From Bryobacteraceae bacterium (GTDB taxonomy: Bacteria > Acidobacteriota > Terriglobia > Bryobacterales > Bryobacteraceae): a DNA stretch of 34,240 nt. Under the pieces are notes generated by a model. That model was given only the letters and a program-made list of their open reading frames with translations, ran no database searches and was not told the DNA's origin. Made by a program: the position numbers and the translations under genes. Numbering within the stretch: the first letter of the stretch is position 1; every line of letters begins with the position of its first letter. The stretch is from the NCBI GenBank assembly GCA_019187195.1, contig JABAQT010000083.1, positions 23,691 through 57,930 on the forward strand, in the 5' to 3' direction. This document shows positions 1-7,174 of the stretch, piece after piece.

Positions 1-27
1 TGATCAAGACCGCACTGGAGGATAGCT

Positions 28-2157
28 ATGCTACGCCGCCGTTTTCTCAGCGGGTCCGTGGCGGGACCACTGTGCTACCGGGTCGCGCTTGGGGGCTCCA
101 TCTATCCGAAGGAATGGTTCCAGGCGGGCATCATTCCCGCGCCGGCCGGTTCGGCGGCCTGGCCCGCGCACCGCGAAGCGCTTATCGCCTGGAGGCGGGA
201 TGCGCGGCGCCGGCTGAAGTATGACGGCAGCCTCTATGGCAAGCCCGAGTTCGCCTGGGTCCAGTCTTCGTTCGCATGCTGTTTCCTGATGATGTGCGAC
301 GAGATGTTCCACGACCATCGCGAGGGCCGGTACGAAGTGGACCGGTGGGTGGATGAAGGGATTCGGGAGTTTGGCGGCTACGATTCGGTGGTATTGTGGC
401 ACGCCTATCCGCGCATCGGCCTGGACCAGCGCAACCAGTTCGATTTCTACCGGGACATGCCGGGGGGACTGGCGGGGTTGCGAAAGGTGGCGGAGGCGTT
501 CCAGGCGCGCGGGGTGCGAGTCTACATCGACTACAACCCGTGGGATACCGGCACGCGGCGCGAACCGCTGTCCGATATGGACACGATAGCGGCTGTGGTG
601 GAGGCCATCGGGGCGGACGGCGTTTTCCTCGATACGATGAACCGGGGCGGCCCGGAGTTCCGCGCCAAGCTCGATGCCGTGAGGCGCGGGGTGGTGCTGG
701 AGAGCGAAAACACGCTTCCGCTCGAGAATGTCCACGACCATCACATGTCCTGGGCGCAGGGATTCGAGGACAGCGGGGCGCCGGGCGTGCTGCGCAACAA
801 ATGGTTTGAACGGCGCCACATGCAGCACCAGATTCGGCGCTGGAACCACGATCACACGGGGGAGTTGCAGGCGGCGTGGATGAACGGCAGCGGGATGATG
901 GTGTGGGAGAACGTGTTTGGAAGCTGGGTTGGCTGGTCTCCGCGCGACCGCTCGATACTGCGGTCGATGCTGCCCATCCAGCGGCGCTACAGCGCTTTGT
1001 TCGCGGGCGAGGGCTGGACTCCGCTGGTTCCCACAGGGATGCCCGACGTACACGCCGGATTGTGGGAGGGAGACGGTCTTCGACTGTGGACGCTGGTGAA
1101 CCGCTCTCAGGAGCCGCGCGAGGGGATGGCGTTGCGCGTATCCGGAGGAGGGGGGATACGCTGTTTTGACCTGATCAGGGGGCGCGAGGTCGAGGCGGGC
1201 GCGTTAACCGCGTCCATACGGCCGCGCGGCATCGCGGCTTTTCTTGCCGCCTCCGGCACCCTGGGCGGCGATTTTGAACGATTTCTCTCGGAACAGGCGA
1301 TGCTGGACGCACGTGCCGACTTCCGCGCGGAGAGTCCAACGCGCGAGGCGTTGTTGCGCGCGCCGGCGCCCGGGAGGTTCAGGGGAAGCGTTCCCGCGGA
1401 GATGGCGGAAGTTCGCGGCGCCACCTATGAGATGGTGGTCGAGTACCGCATTCGCGAGACGGGTTTCTATACGGGGCGGGAGTACATTCCGGACCACGGC
1501 TACCGTCTTCCATCCGGACGGGCCATGTCGCGGTTGGGCAGAGTGGCGCGCACCGTCACGCTGAAGCGGTACGCCATCGACCTGACGCCGGTTACAAACG
1601 CGCAGTTCAAGGATTTCCTCGCGCGGTCGGCGTACAGGCCGAAGCATCCGGAGAACTTTCTGAAGCACTGGAGGGAAGGGGCGGTTCCGCCCGGGATGGA
1701 GGAGCATCCCGTGGTCTGGGTGGACCTGGACGACGCCCGCGCCTACGCCGCCTGGGCGGGCAAGCGTCTACCCACCGAAGAGGAATGGCAGTATGCGGCG
1801 CAGGGGCCGGACGGGTTGCGGTATCCATGGGGGAACGAGATCAGGCCGGGAGTCATGAACAACGGCGAAACCGGAGGGTTGACGCCGGTGAAAGCTTTTC
1901 CGGCGGGGCGGTCGCCGTTCGGCTGTTACGACATGTGCGGCAACGCCTGGGAGTGGACGGAGAGCGAACGCAGCGACGGCCGCACGCGGTTCGCGATGAT
2001 CCGCGGCGGATCGTACTTCCAGGCGAAGGGCTCGTCCTGGTACATGGACGGGGGTCCGCAACCGTGCAACTTCGCCGCGAAGTTCCTGTTGATGTGGCCG
2101 GGGCTGGACCGGTGTTCGACGATCGGGTTCCGTTGCGCGGCCGATCTCGAGGGGTGA
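28..2157 (+). CDS. Secreted TIM-barrel glycosidase-like protein fused to an FGE/SUMF1-like domain
   Basis: The 709-residue protein has two parts. Residues about 60-400 look like a glycosidase-type TIM barrel: strand-like segments such as VRVYIDYNPWDTG (about 164), DGVFLDTMNRGG (about 197) and VVLESENT (about 222) place acidic residues where retaining glycosidases keep theirs. Residues about 470-705 match the formylglycine-generating-enzyme/sulfatase-modifying fold, with TPVTNAQF, HPVVWVDLDDARAYAAWAGKRLPTEEEW (spans about 562-590), the YDMCGNAWEWT signature, IRGGSY and a terminal IGFRCA. The tail cysteines are seven residues apart, not the five expected for true FGE, so sulfatase activation is unlikely and a carbohydrate-binding or other oxidative role is possible. 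The N-terminus has RRRFL, Tat-like but short. GGAGGA at 17-22 supports the ATG. It converges with the MFS gene 40 bp away. Substrate unknown. Confidence 0.72.
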   Translation: MLRRRFLSGSVAGPLCYRVALGGSIYPKEWFQAGIIPAPAGSAAWPAHREALIAWRRDARRRLKYDGSLYGKPEFAWVQSSFACCFLMMCDEMFHDHREGRYEVDRWVDEGIREFGGYDSVVLWHAYPRIGLDQRNQFDFYRDMPGGLAGLRKVAEAFQARGVRVYIDYNPWDTGTRREPLSDMDTIAAVVEAIGADGVFLDTMNRGGPEFRAKLDAVRRGVVLESENTLPLENVHDHHMSWAQGFEDSGAPGVLRNKWFERRHMQHQIRRWNHDHTGELQAAWMNGSGMMVWENVFGSWVGWSPRDRSILRSMLPIQRRYSALFAGEGWTPLVPTGMPDVHAGLWEGDGLRLWTLVNRSQEPREGMALRVSGGGGIRCFDLIRGREVEAGALTASIRPRGIAAFLAASGTLGGDFERFLSEQAMLDARADFRAESPTREALLRAPAPGRFRGSVPAEMAEVRGATYEMVVEYRIRETGFYTGREYIPDHGYRLPSGRAMSRLGRVARTVTLKRYAIDLTPVTNAQFKDFLARSAYRPKHPENFLKHWREGAVPPGMEEHPVVWVDLDDARAYAAWAGKRLPTEEEWQYAAQGPDGLRYPWGNEIRPGVMNNGETGGLTPVKAFPAGRSPFGCYDMCGNAWEWTESERSDGRTRFAMIRGGSYFQAKGSSWYMDGGPQPCNFAAKFLLMWPGLDRCSTIGFRCAADLEG

Positions 2158-2197
2158 GATCCGCCCGCGATGGAGTGAACGAGGGCCGAGGGACGGC

Positions 2198-3445
2198 TTA
2201 TGGATCGAGAGCGAGTTTGTGATCGCGGGCGAATGGGACCAGGATGCCGTAGAGGACGACAAAAGCGGTGAGGGCATAGAGGACGGCGGCGAGAGTCATG
2301 AGCGAGCCCACGCCGACGGTCTGGCGGGCAAGACCTCCGAGGAAAGGGGCGAAGCCGGAGATGGTGGCTCCGAGCAGATTCAACACGCCGACGGTGGAGG
2401 CGCGGAGGGAAGGCGGGACGACATCGAAAGCGGCGGCGGCCTGGTTGGCGACGATGAATCCGGAGAAGAAGCCGAAGCCGAGGGAGGCAAAGCGTGTCGC
2501 TTCGAGAGTGGGGCTGTGTCCGATGAGGAAGATGCAGGGGGCGGCTCCGAGGCAGGCGGTGAGGATAACCCAGAACCGGGCGGCGTGGTTGCGCCCATAG
2601 AAGGCGTCGGCGGCCATTCCTCCAACGAGCAATCCGAGGGCGCTGCCGATTTGAGGGTAGACGCTTGCTTCCAAGCCGGCGTGGGCGAGATCGAGGGAGA
2701 ACTTATCGTAGAGGAAGGTAGGCAGCCAGGTATAGACAAGATAGAGGCCGAAGGTGGCGATGGAGACGAAGAAGGTAACGACGCCAAGGGAGGGGATGCG
2801 GAAGAGGGAGAGGAATCCGCGGAACGCGGCGGAGGCTCCGGATACACCGGTTCCATGAAATGACGCGGGAATGGCGCGGAAGAACAAGGCGAGGGGGATG
2901 GCGAAGAGCACTCCGGTGATTCCGAGCAGCCAGAAGGAGACGCGCCAGTTGAACTGCTGGGCGACGTAGCCGCTGAGGGAGCCGCCGAGGGCCACGCCGA
3001 GGAGCTGGCTGGTGCCGAAGATGGCGATGGCCTTCGATCGCGATTCCGGGGGGTGGGCGTTGGCCATCAGGCCGTAGGCGGCGGGCATGAACACGGATTC
3101 GGAGACGCCCAGGAGAGCGCGGCACGTGAGCAGATAGAGGACGCCCGGAGTGAATCCGGTGAGGATGGTGAAGGCGCTCCAGATGACGAGGCTGCTCACC
3201 ACCAGTTTTGTCTTGGGCCAGCGATCGCCGAGCGCGCCGGCGAGGGGCGAAACCAATCCGTAGACCCACAGGAACAGGGCTCCCGTCAATCCGAGAGCGG
3301 CATTCGAAAAGCCGAGGTCCTTCTGCAAGGCGGGGAAGAGCGTGTAGACGACCTGCCGGTCGGCGTGATTCAACATGTAACAGAACCAGAGGAATCCGAC
3401 GAGGATCCATTCCGGTCCGAGTCTTCTAGACGGACGCGCTCCCAT
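2198..3445 (-). CDS. MFS transporter, anion:cation symporter-like
   Basis: This is a 415-residue major facilitator superfamily permease with about twelve hydrophobic segments. The first helix carries LNHADRQVVY, and the loop between helices 2 and 3 carries GALGDRWPKTK, the family signature. It resembles the ACS branch, which takes up organic anions such as sugar acids or tartrate-like compounds; the real substrate cannot be read from sequence. A longer frame begins at a GTG at 3463, but I choose the ATG at 3445 because GGAGGA lies just upstream of it (complement of 3452-3457) with normal spacing. The gene diverges from the SMP-30-like gene with only about 19 bp between start codons, suggesting that uptake and an extracytoplasmic lactonase-type step are controlled together. 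Confidence 0.85.
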   Translation of the reverse strand: MGARPSRRLGPEWILVGFLWFCYMLNHADRQVVYTLFPALQKDLGFSNAALGLTGALFLWVYGLVSPLAGALGDRWPKTKLVVSSLVIWSAFTILTGFTPGVLYLLTCRALLGVSESVFMPAAYGLMANAHPPESRSKAIAIFGTSQLLGVALGGSLSGYVAQQFNWRVSFWLLGITGVLFAIPLALFFRAIPASFHGTGVSGASAAFRGFLSLFRIPSLGVVTFFVSIATFGLYLVYTWLPTFLYDKFSLDLAHAGLEASVYPQIGSALGLLVGGMAADAFYGRNHAARFWVILTACLGAAPCIFLIGHSPTLEATRFASLGFGFFSGFIVANQAAAAFDVVPPSLRASTVGVLNLLGATISGFAPFLGGLARQTVGVGSLMTLAAVLYALTAFVVLYGILVPFARDHKLALDP

Positions 3446-3464
3446 TGCCGGTCCTCCATCCACT

Positions 3465-4340
3465 ATGCTGAATCAGATGCTTATTCTTGCCATGGCAGCC
3501 GAAGTACTTTTTCTCGCCACGCCGTTCACGGCTCCCCACAGCTTCACCGCTGAGATTGAAGGACCCGCGTGTGACCGGGCGGGCAATGTTTACGCGGTCA
3601 GCTTCGCGCGCAAGCCGACTATCGGGCGGGTGACGCCGGATGGGAAGGGCGAGGTCTTCGTGGAGATGCCGGAAGGCAGTCTCGGAAACGGAATCCGCTT
3701 CAACCGCGCGGGGATGATGTTCATTGCCGACCACACGGGCCACAACATCCTGAAGCTCGACCCGAAGACGCGGAAGATCAGCGTGTTCGCGCATGAAGGG
3801 TCGATGAACCAGCCAAACGACATTGCGATCAGCGGGGACGGGACGCTGTGGGCGTCGGACCCGAACTGGAAGGCTTCCACGGGCCAGGTCTGGCGAATCG
3901 ACAGCAAGGGGCGGGTGAAACTGGTTGCGGGAGGGATGGGCACGACGAACGGGATCGAGGTGAGCCCCGATGAACGCACGCTTTACGTGAACGAAACCGT
4001 GCAGCGCAATGTGTGGGCGTTTGACATCCAGCCTGACGGCTCGCTTGGGAACAAGCGGCTGCTGATTCAATTTCCCGATTTCGGAATGGACGGCATGCGC
4101 TGCGACGTGGAGGGCAACCTTTACATCACGCGCCATGGGAAGGGAACGGTAGCGGTTGTCTCTCCGCAAGGGAAGGTGCTGAAGGAAGTAAACGTACTGG
4201 GGGCGAATCCGACGAACCTCTGCTTCGGAGGGCCGGACGGACGGACGTGTTATGTAACCGAGGTGGAACACGGAAGGCTGGTGCGCTTCCGGGCAGAGCA
4301 TGCGGGGCGTGAGTGGAAGATGGCTCATTCCGGGCGGTAG
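3465..4340 (+). CDS. Exported SMP-30/gluconolactonase/LRE-family protein
   Basis: The 291-residue protein (287 if the ATG at 3477 is used) starts with a hydrophobic signal-like stretch ending near ATPFTAPHS. It then shows the repeating blades of a six-bladed propeller: EGPACDRAGNVY, GNGIRFNRAGMMFIAD, QPNDIAISGDGTLWASD, TNGIEVSPDERTLYVNE, DGMRCDVEGNLYIT. The Glu of EGPA, the Asn of TNG and the Asp of FGMDG sit where SMP-30 family metal ligands occur. Family members hydrolyse sugar lactones or related esters. No Shine-Dalgarno precedes either ATG. For the 3477 start a TATGCT hexamer ends 7 bp upstream, compatible with a leaderless message. Neighbouring MFS, RraA and IclR genes point to sugar-acid metabolism, which is inference. 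Confidence 0.8.
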   Translation: MLNQMLILAMAAEVLFLATPFTAPHSFTAEIEGPACDRAGNVYAVSFARKPTIGRVTPDGKGEVFVEMPEGSLGNGIRFNRAGMMFIADHTGHNILKLDPKTRKISVFAHEGSMNQPNDIAISGDGTLWASDPNWKASTGQVWRIDSKGRVKLVAGGMGTTNGIEVSPDERTLYVNETVQRNVWAFDIQPDGSLGNKRLLIQFPDFGMDGMRCDVEGNLYITRHGKGTVAVVSPQGKVLKEVNVLGANPTNLCFGGPDGRTCYVTEVEHGRLVRFRAEHAGREWKMAHSGR

Positions 4341-4367
4341 GTAACCGGTTTGCAAGAGACGCTCACT

Positions 4368-5075
4368 TCAGAGCACCCCGTATTTCCGAAAGACGTCCCT
4401 CAGATAGGCTCCCTCGAAGAGCTCCCGGCGTGAGTTGTCCTCGCGGCGCACCTTTTCGGCGGCGAGCGCGAGAACTTCCTTTACCATCGCGGATGGAATG
4501 ACCACCACGCCGTCGTAGTCGGCGAAGACGAAATCGCCGGGATGGACGATGACATCTCCGCACTCGACCGGGACGTTGTAGGCGGTGACGAGACCGCGGC
4601 CCATGGAATCGACGGGTTTGATGCCGGCGGCGAAAACGGGGAAGCCGAGTTCCTCGATTTTTTTCACGTCGCGCACGAGTCCGTCGACCACCGCTCCCCT
4701 GGCCTGGCGGGCCCTGGCGGCGGTGGACAGGAGTTCACCCCAGGGAGCATTGCGCAGGGATTTTTGCGTTCCGACGACGGCGACCTCACCGGGCAGGAGG
4801 CTGTCGACGGCTTCGATTTCGACGGAGTAGGGATCACTCGTGAAGTGGTAGACATCGGAGCAGGAGATGGTGCGCGCCCATCCGGCAAACTTGCAGTTGG
4901 CGTGAAGGGGGCGCAAGTACTCGCGCATGGCCTGGTGGCGGGCGCCGAGTTGATCGAGCGAATCGGACACTACCGCCGTGTACAGGTGCTGCTCGGCGAA
5001 CCGGCAGGCTTCGATGTCCCAGCGCGGTATGCTGTCTCCACTCTCATCCGGCCTGGCGCCGCTCAAGGATTCCAT
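4368..5075 (-). CDS. RraA-family protein (HMG/CHA aldolase-like)
   Basis: The 235-residue protein belongs to the RraA superfamily, which includes class II pyruvate aldolases (4-hydroxy-4-methyl-2-oxoglutarate aldolase) and the RNase E inhibitor RraA. The signature block runs from about residue 113 (WGELLSTAA) through GAVVDGLVRDVKKIEELGFP, with the substrate- and metal-binding Arg135-Asp136 pair, followed by GDFVFADYDGVVVIP. Because Acidobacteriota carry many such proteins beside sugar or aromatic-acid genes, an aldolase or decarboxylase role is more likely than RNase E control. The ATG at 5075 is chosen because GGGGAGG (complement of 5083-5089) lies 7 bp upstream; a nearer ATG at 5080 is out of frame. 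It diverges from the IclR regulator and is its probable target. Confidence 0.85.
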   Translation of the reverse strand: MESLSGARPDESGDSIPRWDIEACRFAEQHLYTAVVSDSLDQLGARHQAMREYLRPLHANCKFAGWARTISCSDVYHFTSDPYSVEIEAVDSLLPGEVAVVGTQKSLRNAPWGELLSTAARARQARGAVVDGLVRDVKKIEELGFPVFAAGIKPVDSMGRGLVTAYNVPVECGDVIVHPGDFVFADYDGVVVIPSAMVKEVLALAAEKVRREDNSRRELFEGAYLRDVFRKYGVL

Positions 5076-5294
5076 TCCATTACCTCCCCAACGTTATAAG
5101 CTACTTTCGAGAATCGTAGCACTCATGGGCTTCCCGGAAACGGCATACGCTCCGCCGCGCGGGAAAGACCGATGGCCGCGGAGTATCCGCGAGGGCCAAT
5201 CCAGGGTATGGTTGGCGCGAGGATAGGTCAAGACGAAGTTCAGGATTCTGGACGAAGTGATCGTTGGCGCGGGTAGATTTATGGTGGAGGATCG

Positions 5295-5311
5295 GGTATG
5301 TTCAGAATACC
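5295..5311. promoter_or_regulatory. 17-bp dyad overlapping the upstream iclR start, possible operator
   Basis: GGTAT and ATACC arms are separated by GTTCAGA, giving a 17-bp imperfect dyad that covers the first possible start codon of the IclR gene and sits in the RraA-IclR divergent region. IclR proteins commonly bind short dyads near their own promoter, so autoregulation is possible. This is inference from symmetry and position only. Confidence 0.3.
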
Positions 5312-6101
5312 GGATGGAGGTATTTTAATGAAAGAAACGCCCCAGGCTTCCGCGGTGGGACGCGCGCTGTTGATTCTCGAGTGTCTGGACAACTCCCGCC
5401 GGGGACTGAACATTTCCGAGGTGAGCCGCAAGCTGGAAATTCCGAAGAGCTCGACCCATGTGATCATGGTCACGCTCGAGAGGATGGGTTATGTGCAGAG
5501 GAGGCCGGAATCCCTGAAGTACACGCTGGGGTTGCGGGCCTACGCGCTGGGGCAAGGGATGATGAAGAACCTGTCGGTGTCGGAAGTGGCGCTGCCTCAT
5601 ATGCGGGTGCTGGTGGACCAGCTCCACCTTCCGGCCCATCTGGCGGTGCCGGACGGGGACCAGGGGGTGTACATCCAGAAGGTAGAGGCTCCGGGCCTGC
5701 TGAAGATCGACACATATATCGGCCGGCGCATGGATCTGCATTGCACTGGCGTGGGGAAAGTGATTCTGGCGTTCGGGCCGCCGGAAATTCCGGAGCGGCT
5801 GCTGGCGAAGCAGGTGTACATCCGGTATACGCGTAACACCATTACGACGCCGAGGCAATTACGGCGCGAGATGGAGCGGGTGAGGAAGCAAGGCTACGCC
5901 TTGGATGACGAGGAGGAAGAGCTGGCGGTGCGGTGCGTGGCGGCTCCCGTGGTGCAGCCGGGGAAGGGATTCGTGGCGGCGCTTTCGGTGTCGGGAACGG
6001 TGACGCAGATCCCAATGGAGCAGGTGGAGCGGACGGCGGAGCGGCTGCGTGAGGCGGCGACGGCGATTTTTGGGGCGAGTGAGGCGAGGGGAGAGGAGTA
6101 A
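5298..6101 (+). CDS. IclR-family transcriptional regulator
   Basis: The protein has the IclR layout: an N-terminal winged helix-turn-helix (about residues 20-75, SAVGRALLILECLD, ISEVSRKLEIPKSSTHVIMVTLERMGYV) and a C-terminal effector domain (about 90-260) with GVYIQKVEAPG, LHCTGVGKVILAF and CVAAPVV. Such proteins bind small organic acids and usually control adjacent catabolic genes, here the divergent RraA gene. Two ATGs are equally plausible: 5298 (267 aa) and 5328 (257 aa). Each has GGAGG seven bases upstream (5286-5290 and 5316-5320). The dyad covering the first ATG slightly favours 5328. The gene ends in a run of acidic codons before a 158-bp spacer. Confidence 0.88.
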   Translation: MFRIPDGGILMKETPQASAVGRALLILECLDNSRRGLNISEVSRKLEIPKSSTHVIMVTLERMGYVQRRPESLKYTLGLRAYALGQGMMKNLSVSEVALPHMRVLVDQLHLPAHLAVPDGDQGVYIQKVEAPGLLKIDTYIGRRMDLHCTGVGKVILAFGPPEIPERLLAKQVYIRYTRNTITTPRQLRREMERVRKQGYALDDEEEELAVRCVAAPVVQPGKGFVAALSVSGTVTQIPMEQVERTAERLREAATAIFGASEARGEE

Positions 6102-6106
6102 GGCCG

Positions 6107-6176
6107 AGCGGGAGCTAAGAGAGATTGCTTATCTCTGGACGGAAGCCTTGTAGGACGGCTAAGCGATTCCCCCGCT
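6107..6176 (+). other. Potential branched RNA structure in the spacer after iclR
   Basis: Within the 158-bp spacer 6102-6259, AGCGGG (6107-6112) can pair with CCCGCT (6171-6176). Inside are a hairpin with 6-bp arms AGAGAT/ATCTCT and a TGCTT loop (6120-6136), and a weaker AGCC/GGCT hairpin (6144-6160). It lies about 84 bases ahead of the next start codon, so it could be a leader element or a terminator-like end of iclR. No known riboswitch consensus was recognised. Chance pairing is quite possible. Confidence 0.25.
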
Positions 6177-6259
6177 AAACTCTCCAAGCCTCTCTACCGA
6201 TTCACCATCTGTGGCAACTTCCATAGGCTCATTCTGCCTCGACTGCCAGGGACGGTGAC

Positions 6260-7174
6260 ATGAAACGGTACTTGTGGATCTTTGCGGCTCCCATTCTGGC
6301 CGGAGCTCAGATCGCTTCGGTGGAACTATCGGCTCCCACGCTCGGCTACGTATTCGACGAGCAGGCGAAGTCGCTGCGGACAGTTGACGGGGTACCCGGC
6401 TCCGCGCTGTTGGGGGGCGCGGTCGAAATCGGCGTTCCTCTCGACTGGATCGCTCTTGCTCCGAACCGGAGGTACGGGTTGGGGGTGCGGGAAGGACAGA
6501 TGCTGCTGGTGCGGCTGGACGGCGGGACGGGGATGGCTTCGCCCGCGGACCTGCCGTTAGGGAGCGTGTTCTTCAGTCCATCCGGCGGCACGGCGGCCAT
6601 TTATACAGGCAGCCGGCTGGAGGTATACGGCGGGATGCCGGACAACCCGAACCATCTACATTCCTTCGCGGCCGAGTTGACGGGAGAGGGGAAGGAGTTT
6701 GCCATATCCGATGACGGCAACGCGGCGGCCGGGCTGGTGGGGGGGGAGTTGTGGCGTCTGAGTGAGGATGGGGCCGAGGCGCTGGGGACGGGATTCCGGG
6801 CGATGACGTTCCTGCGTCACAGCCAGGACCTGCTGGTTCTCGAGGGAGGCCGGTTGTTGCTGTTGCGCAAGGCGCAAGGGGAACCGGAAGAAGAGGCCGC
6901 CGAGGGAATTGTGAAGCCGCTCGCATTTGCGCTGTCCGCCGATGAGCGGACAGCGGCGATCCTGCTGGAGGACAACGCGCTGCTGTTTGTCGACCGGGAG
7001 AGTCATGCGACGGCGCGCCTGGATCTGACGGGCTCCGGCGCGGAGGGGGTGTGGCGCGCGGAGGGCAATGCCGTCTTCCAACTGAACCGTGACGCATCCG
7101 CCGGAATCTGGCTGGCGGACGGAGACGGGGCGGCTCCCCGTCTCACCGCCGTTCTCAAGGGGGACAACCAATGA
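6260..7174 (+). CDS. Exported hypothetical protein, propeller-like, coupled to the nidogen-domain gene
   Basis: I do not recognise a named family. The 304-residue product starts with a signal peptide (MKRYLWIFAAPILAGAQ) and continues with short repeats resembling propeller blades: GYVFDEQAKSLRTVDG, IALAPNRRYGLGVREGQMLLVRLD, VFFSPSGGTAAIYTGSRLEVY, FALSADERTAAILLEDNALLFVD. The beta-strand/turn rhythm suggests a seven-bladed secreted or periplasmic propeller, possibly a binding scaffold. No catalytic residues can be named. Its stop overlaps the next gene start in ATGA at 7171-7174, so the two proteins are probably made together and may interact on the cell surface. The region before the ATG at 6260 has only a weak AGGGACGG ribosome-binding site. 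Confidence 0.65.
   Translation: MKRYLWIFAAPILAGAQIASVELSAPTLGYVFDEQAKSLRTVDGVPGSALLGGAVEIGVPLDWIALAPNRRYGLGVREGQMLLVRLDGGTGMASPADLPLGSVFFSPSGGTAAIYTGSRLEVYGGMPDNPNHLHSFAAELTGEGKEFAISDDGNAAAGLVGGELWRLSEDGAEALGTGFRAMTFLRHSQDLLVLEGGRLLLLRKAQGEPEEEAAEGIVKPLAFALSADERTAAILLEDNALLFVDRESHATARLDLTGSGAEGVWRAEGNAVFQLNRDASAGIWLADGDGAAPRLTAVLKGDNQ

Noticed and set aside
1420..2157. True sulfatase-activating formylglycine-generating enzyme
   Set aside because: The catalytic cysteine spacing does not fit, and no sulfatase gene is present nearby; kept as FGE-like only.
6107..6176. tRNA-like 70-base cloverleaf
   Set aside because: No T-arm consensus (GTTCGAAT-type loop), no D-arm, and an anticodon stem in the wrong place.
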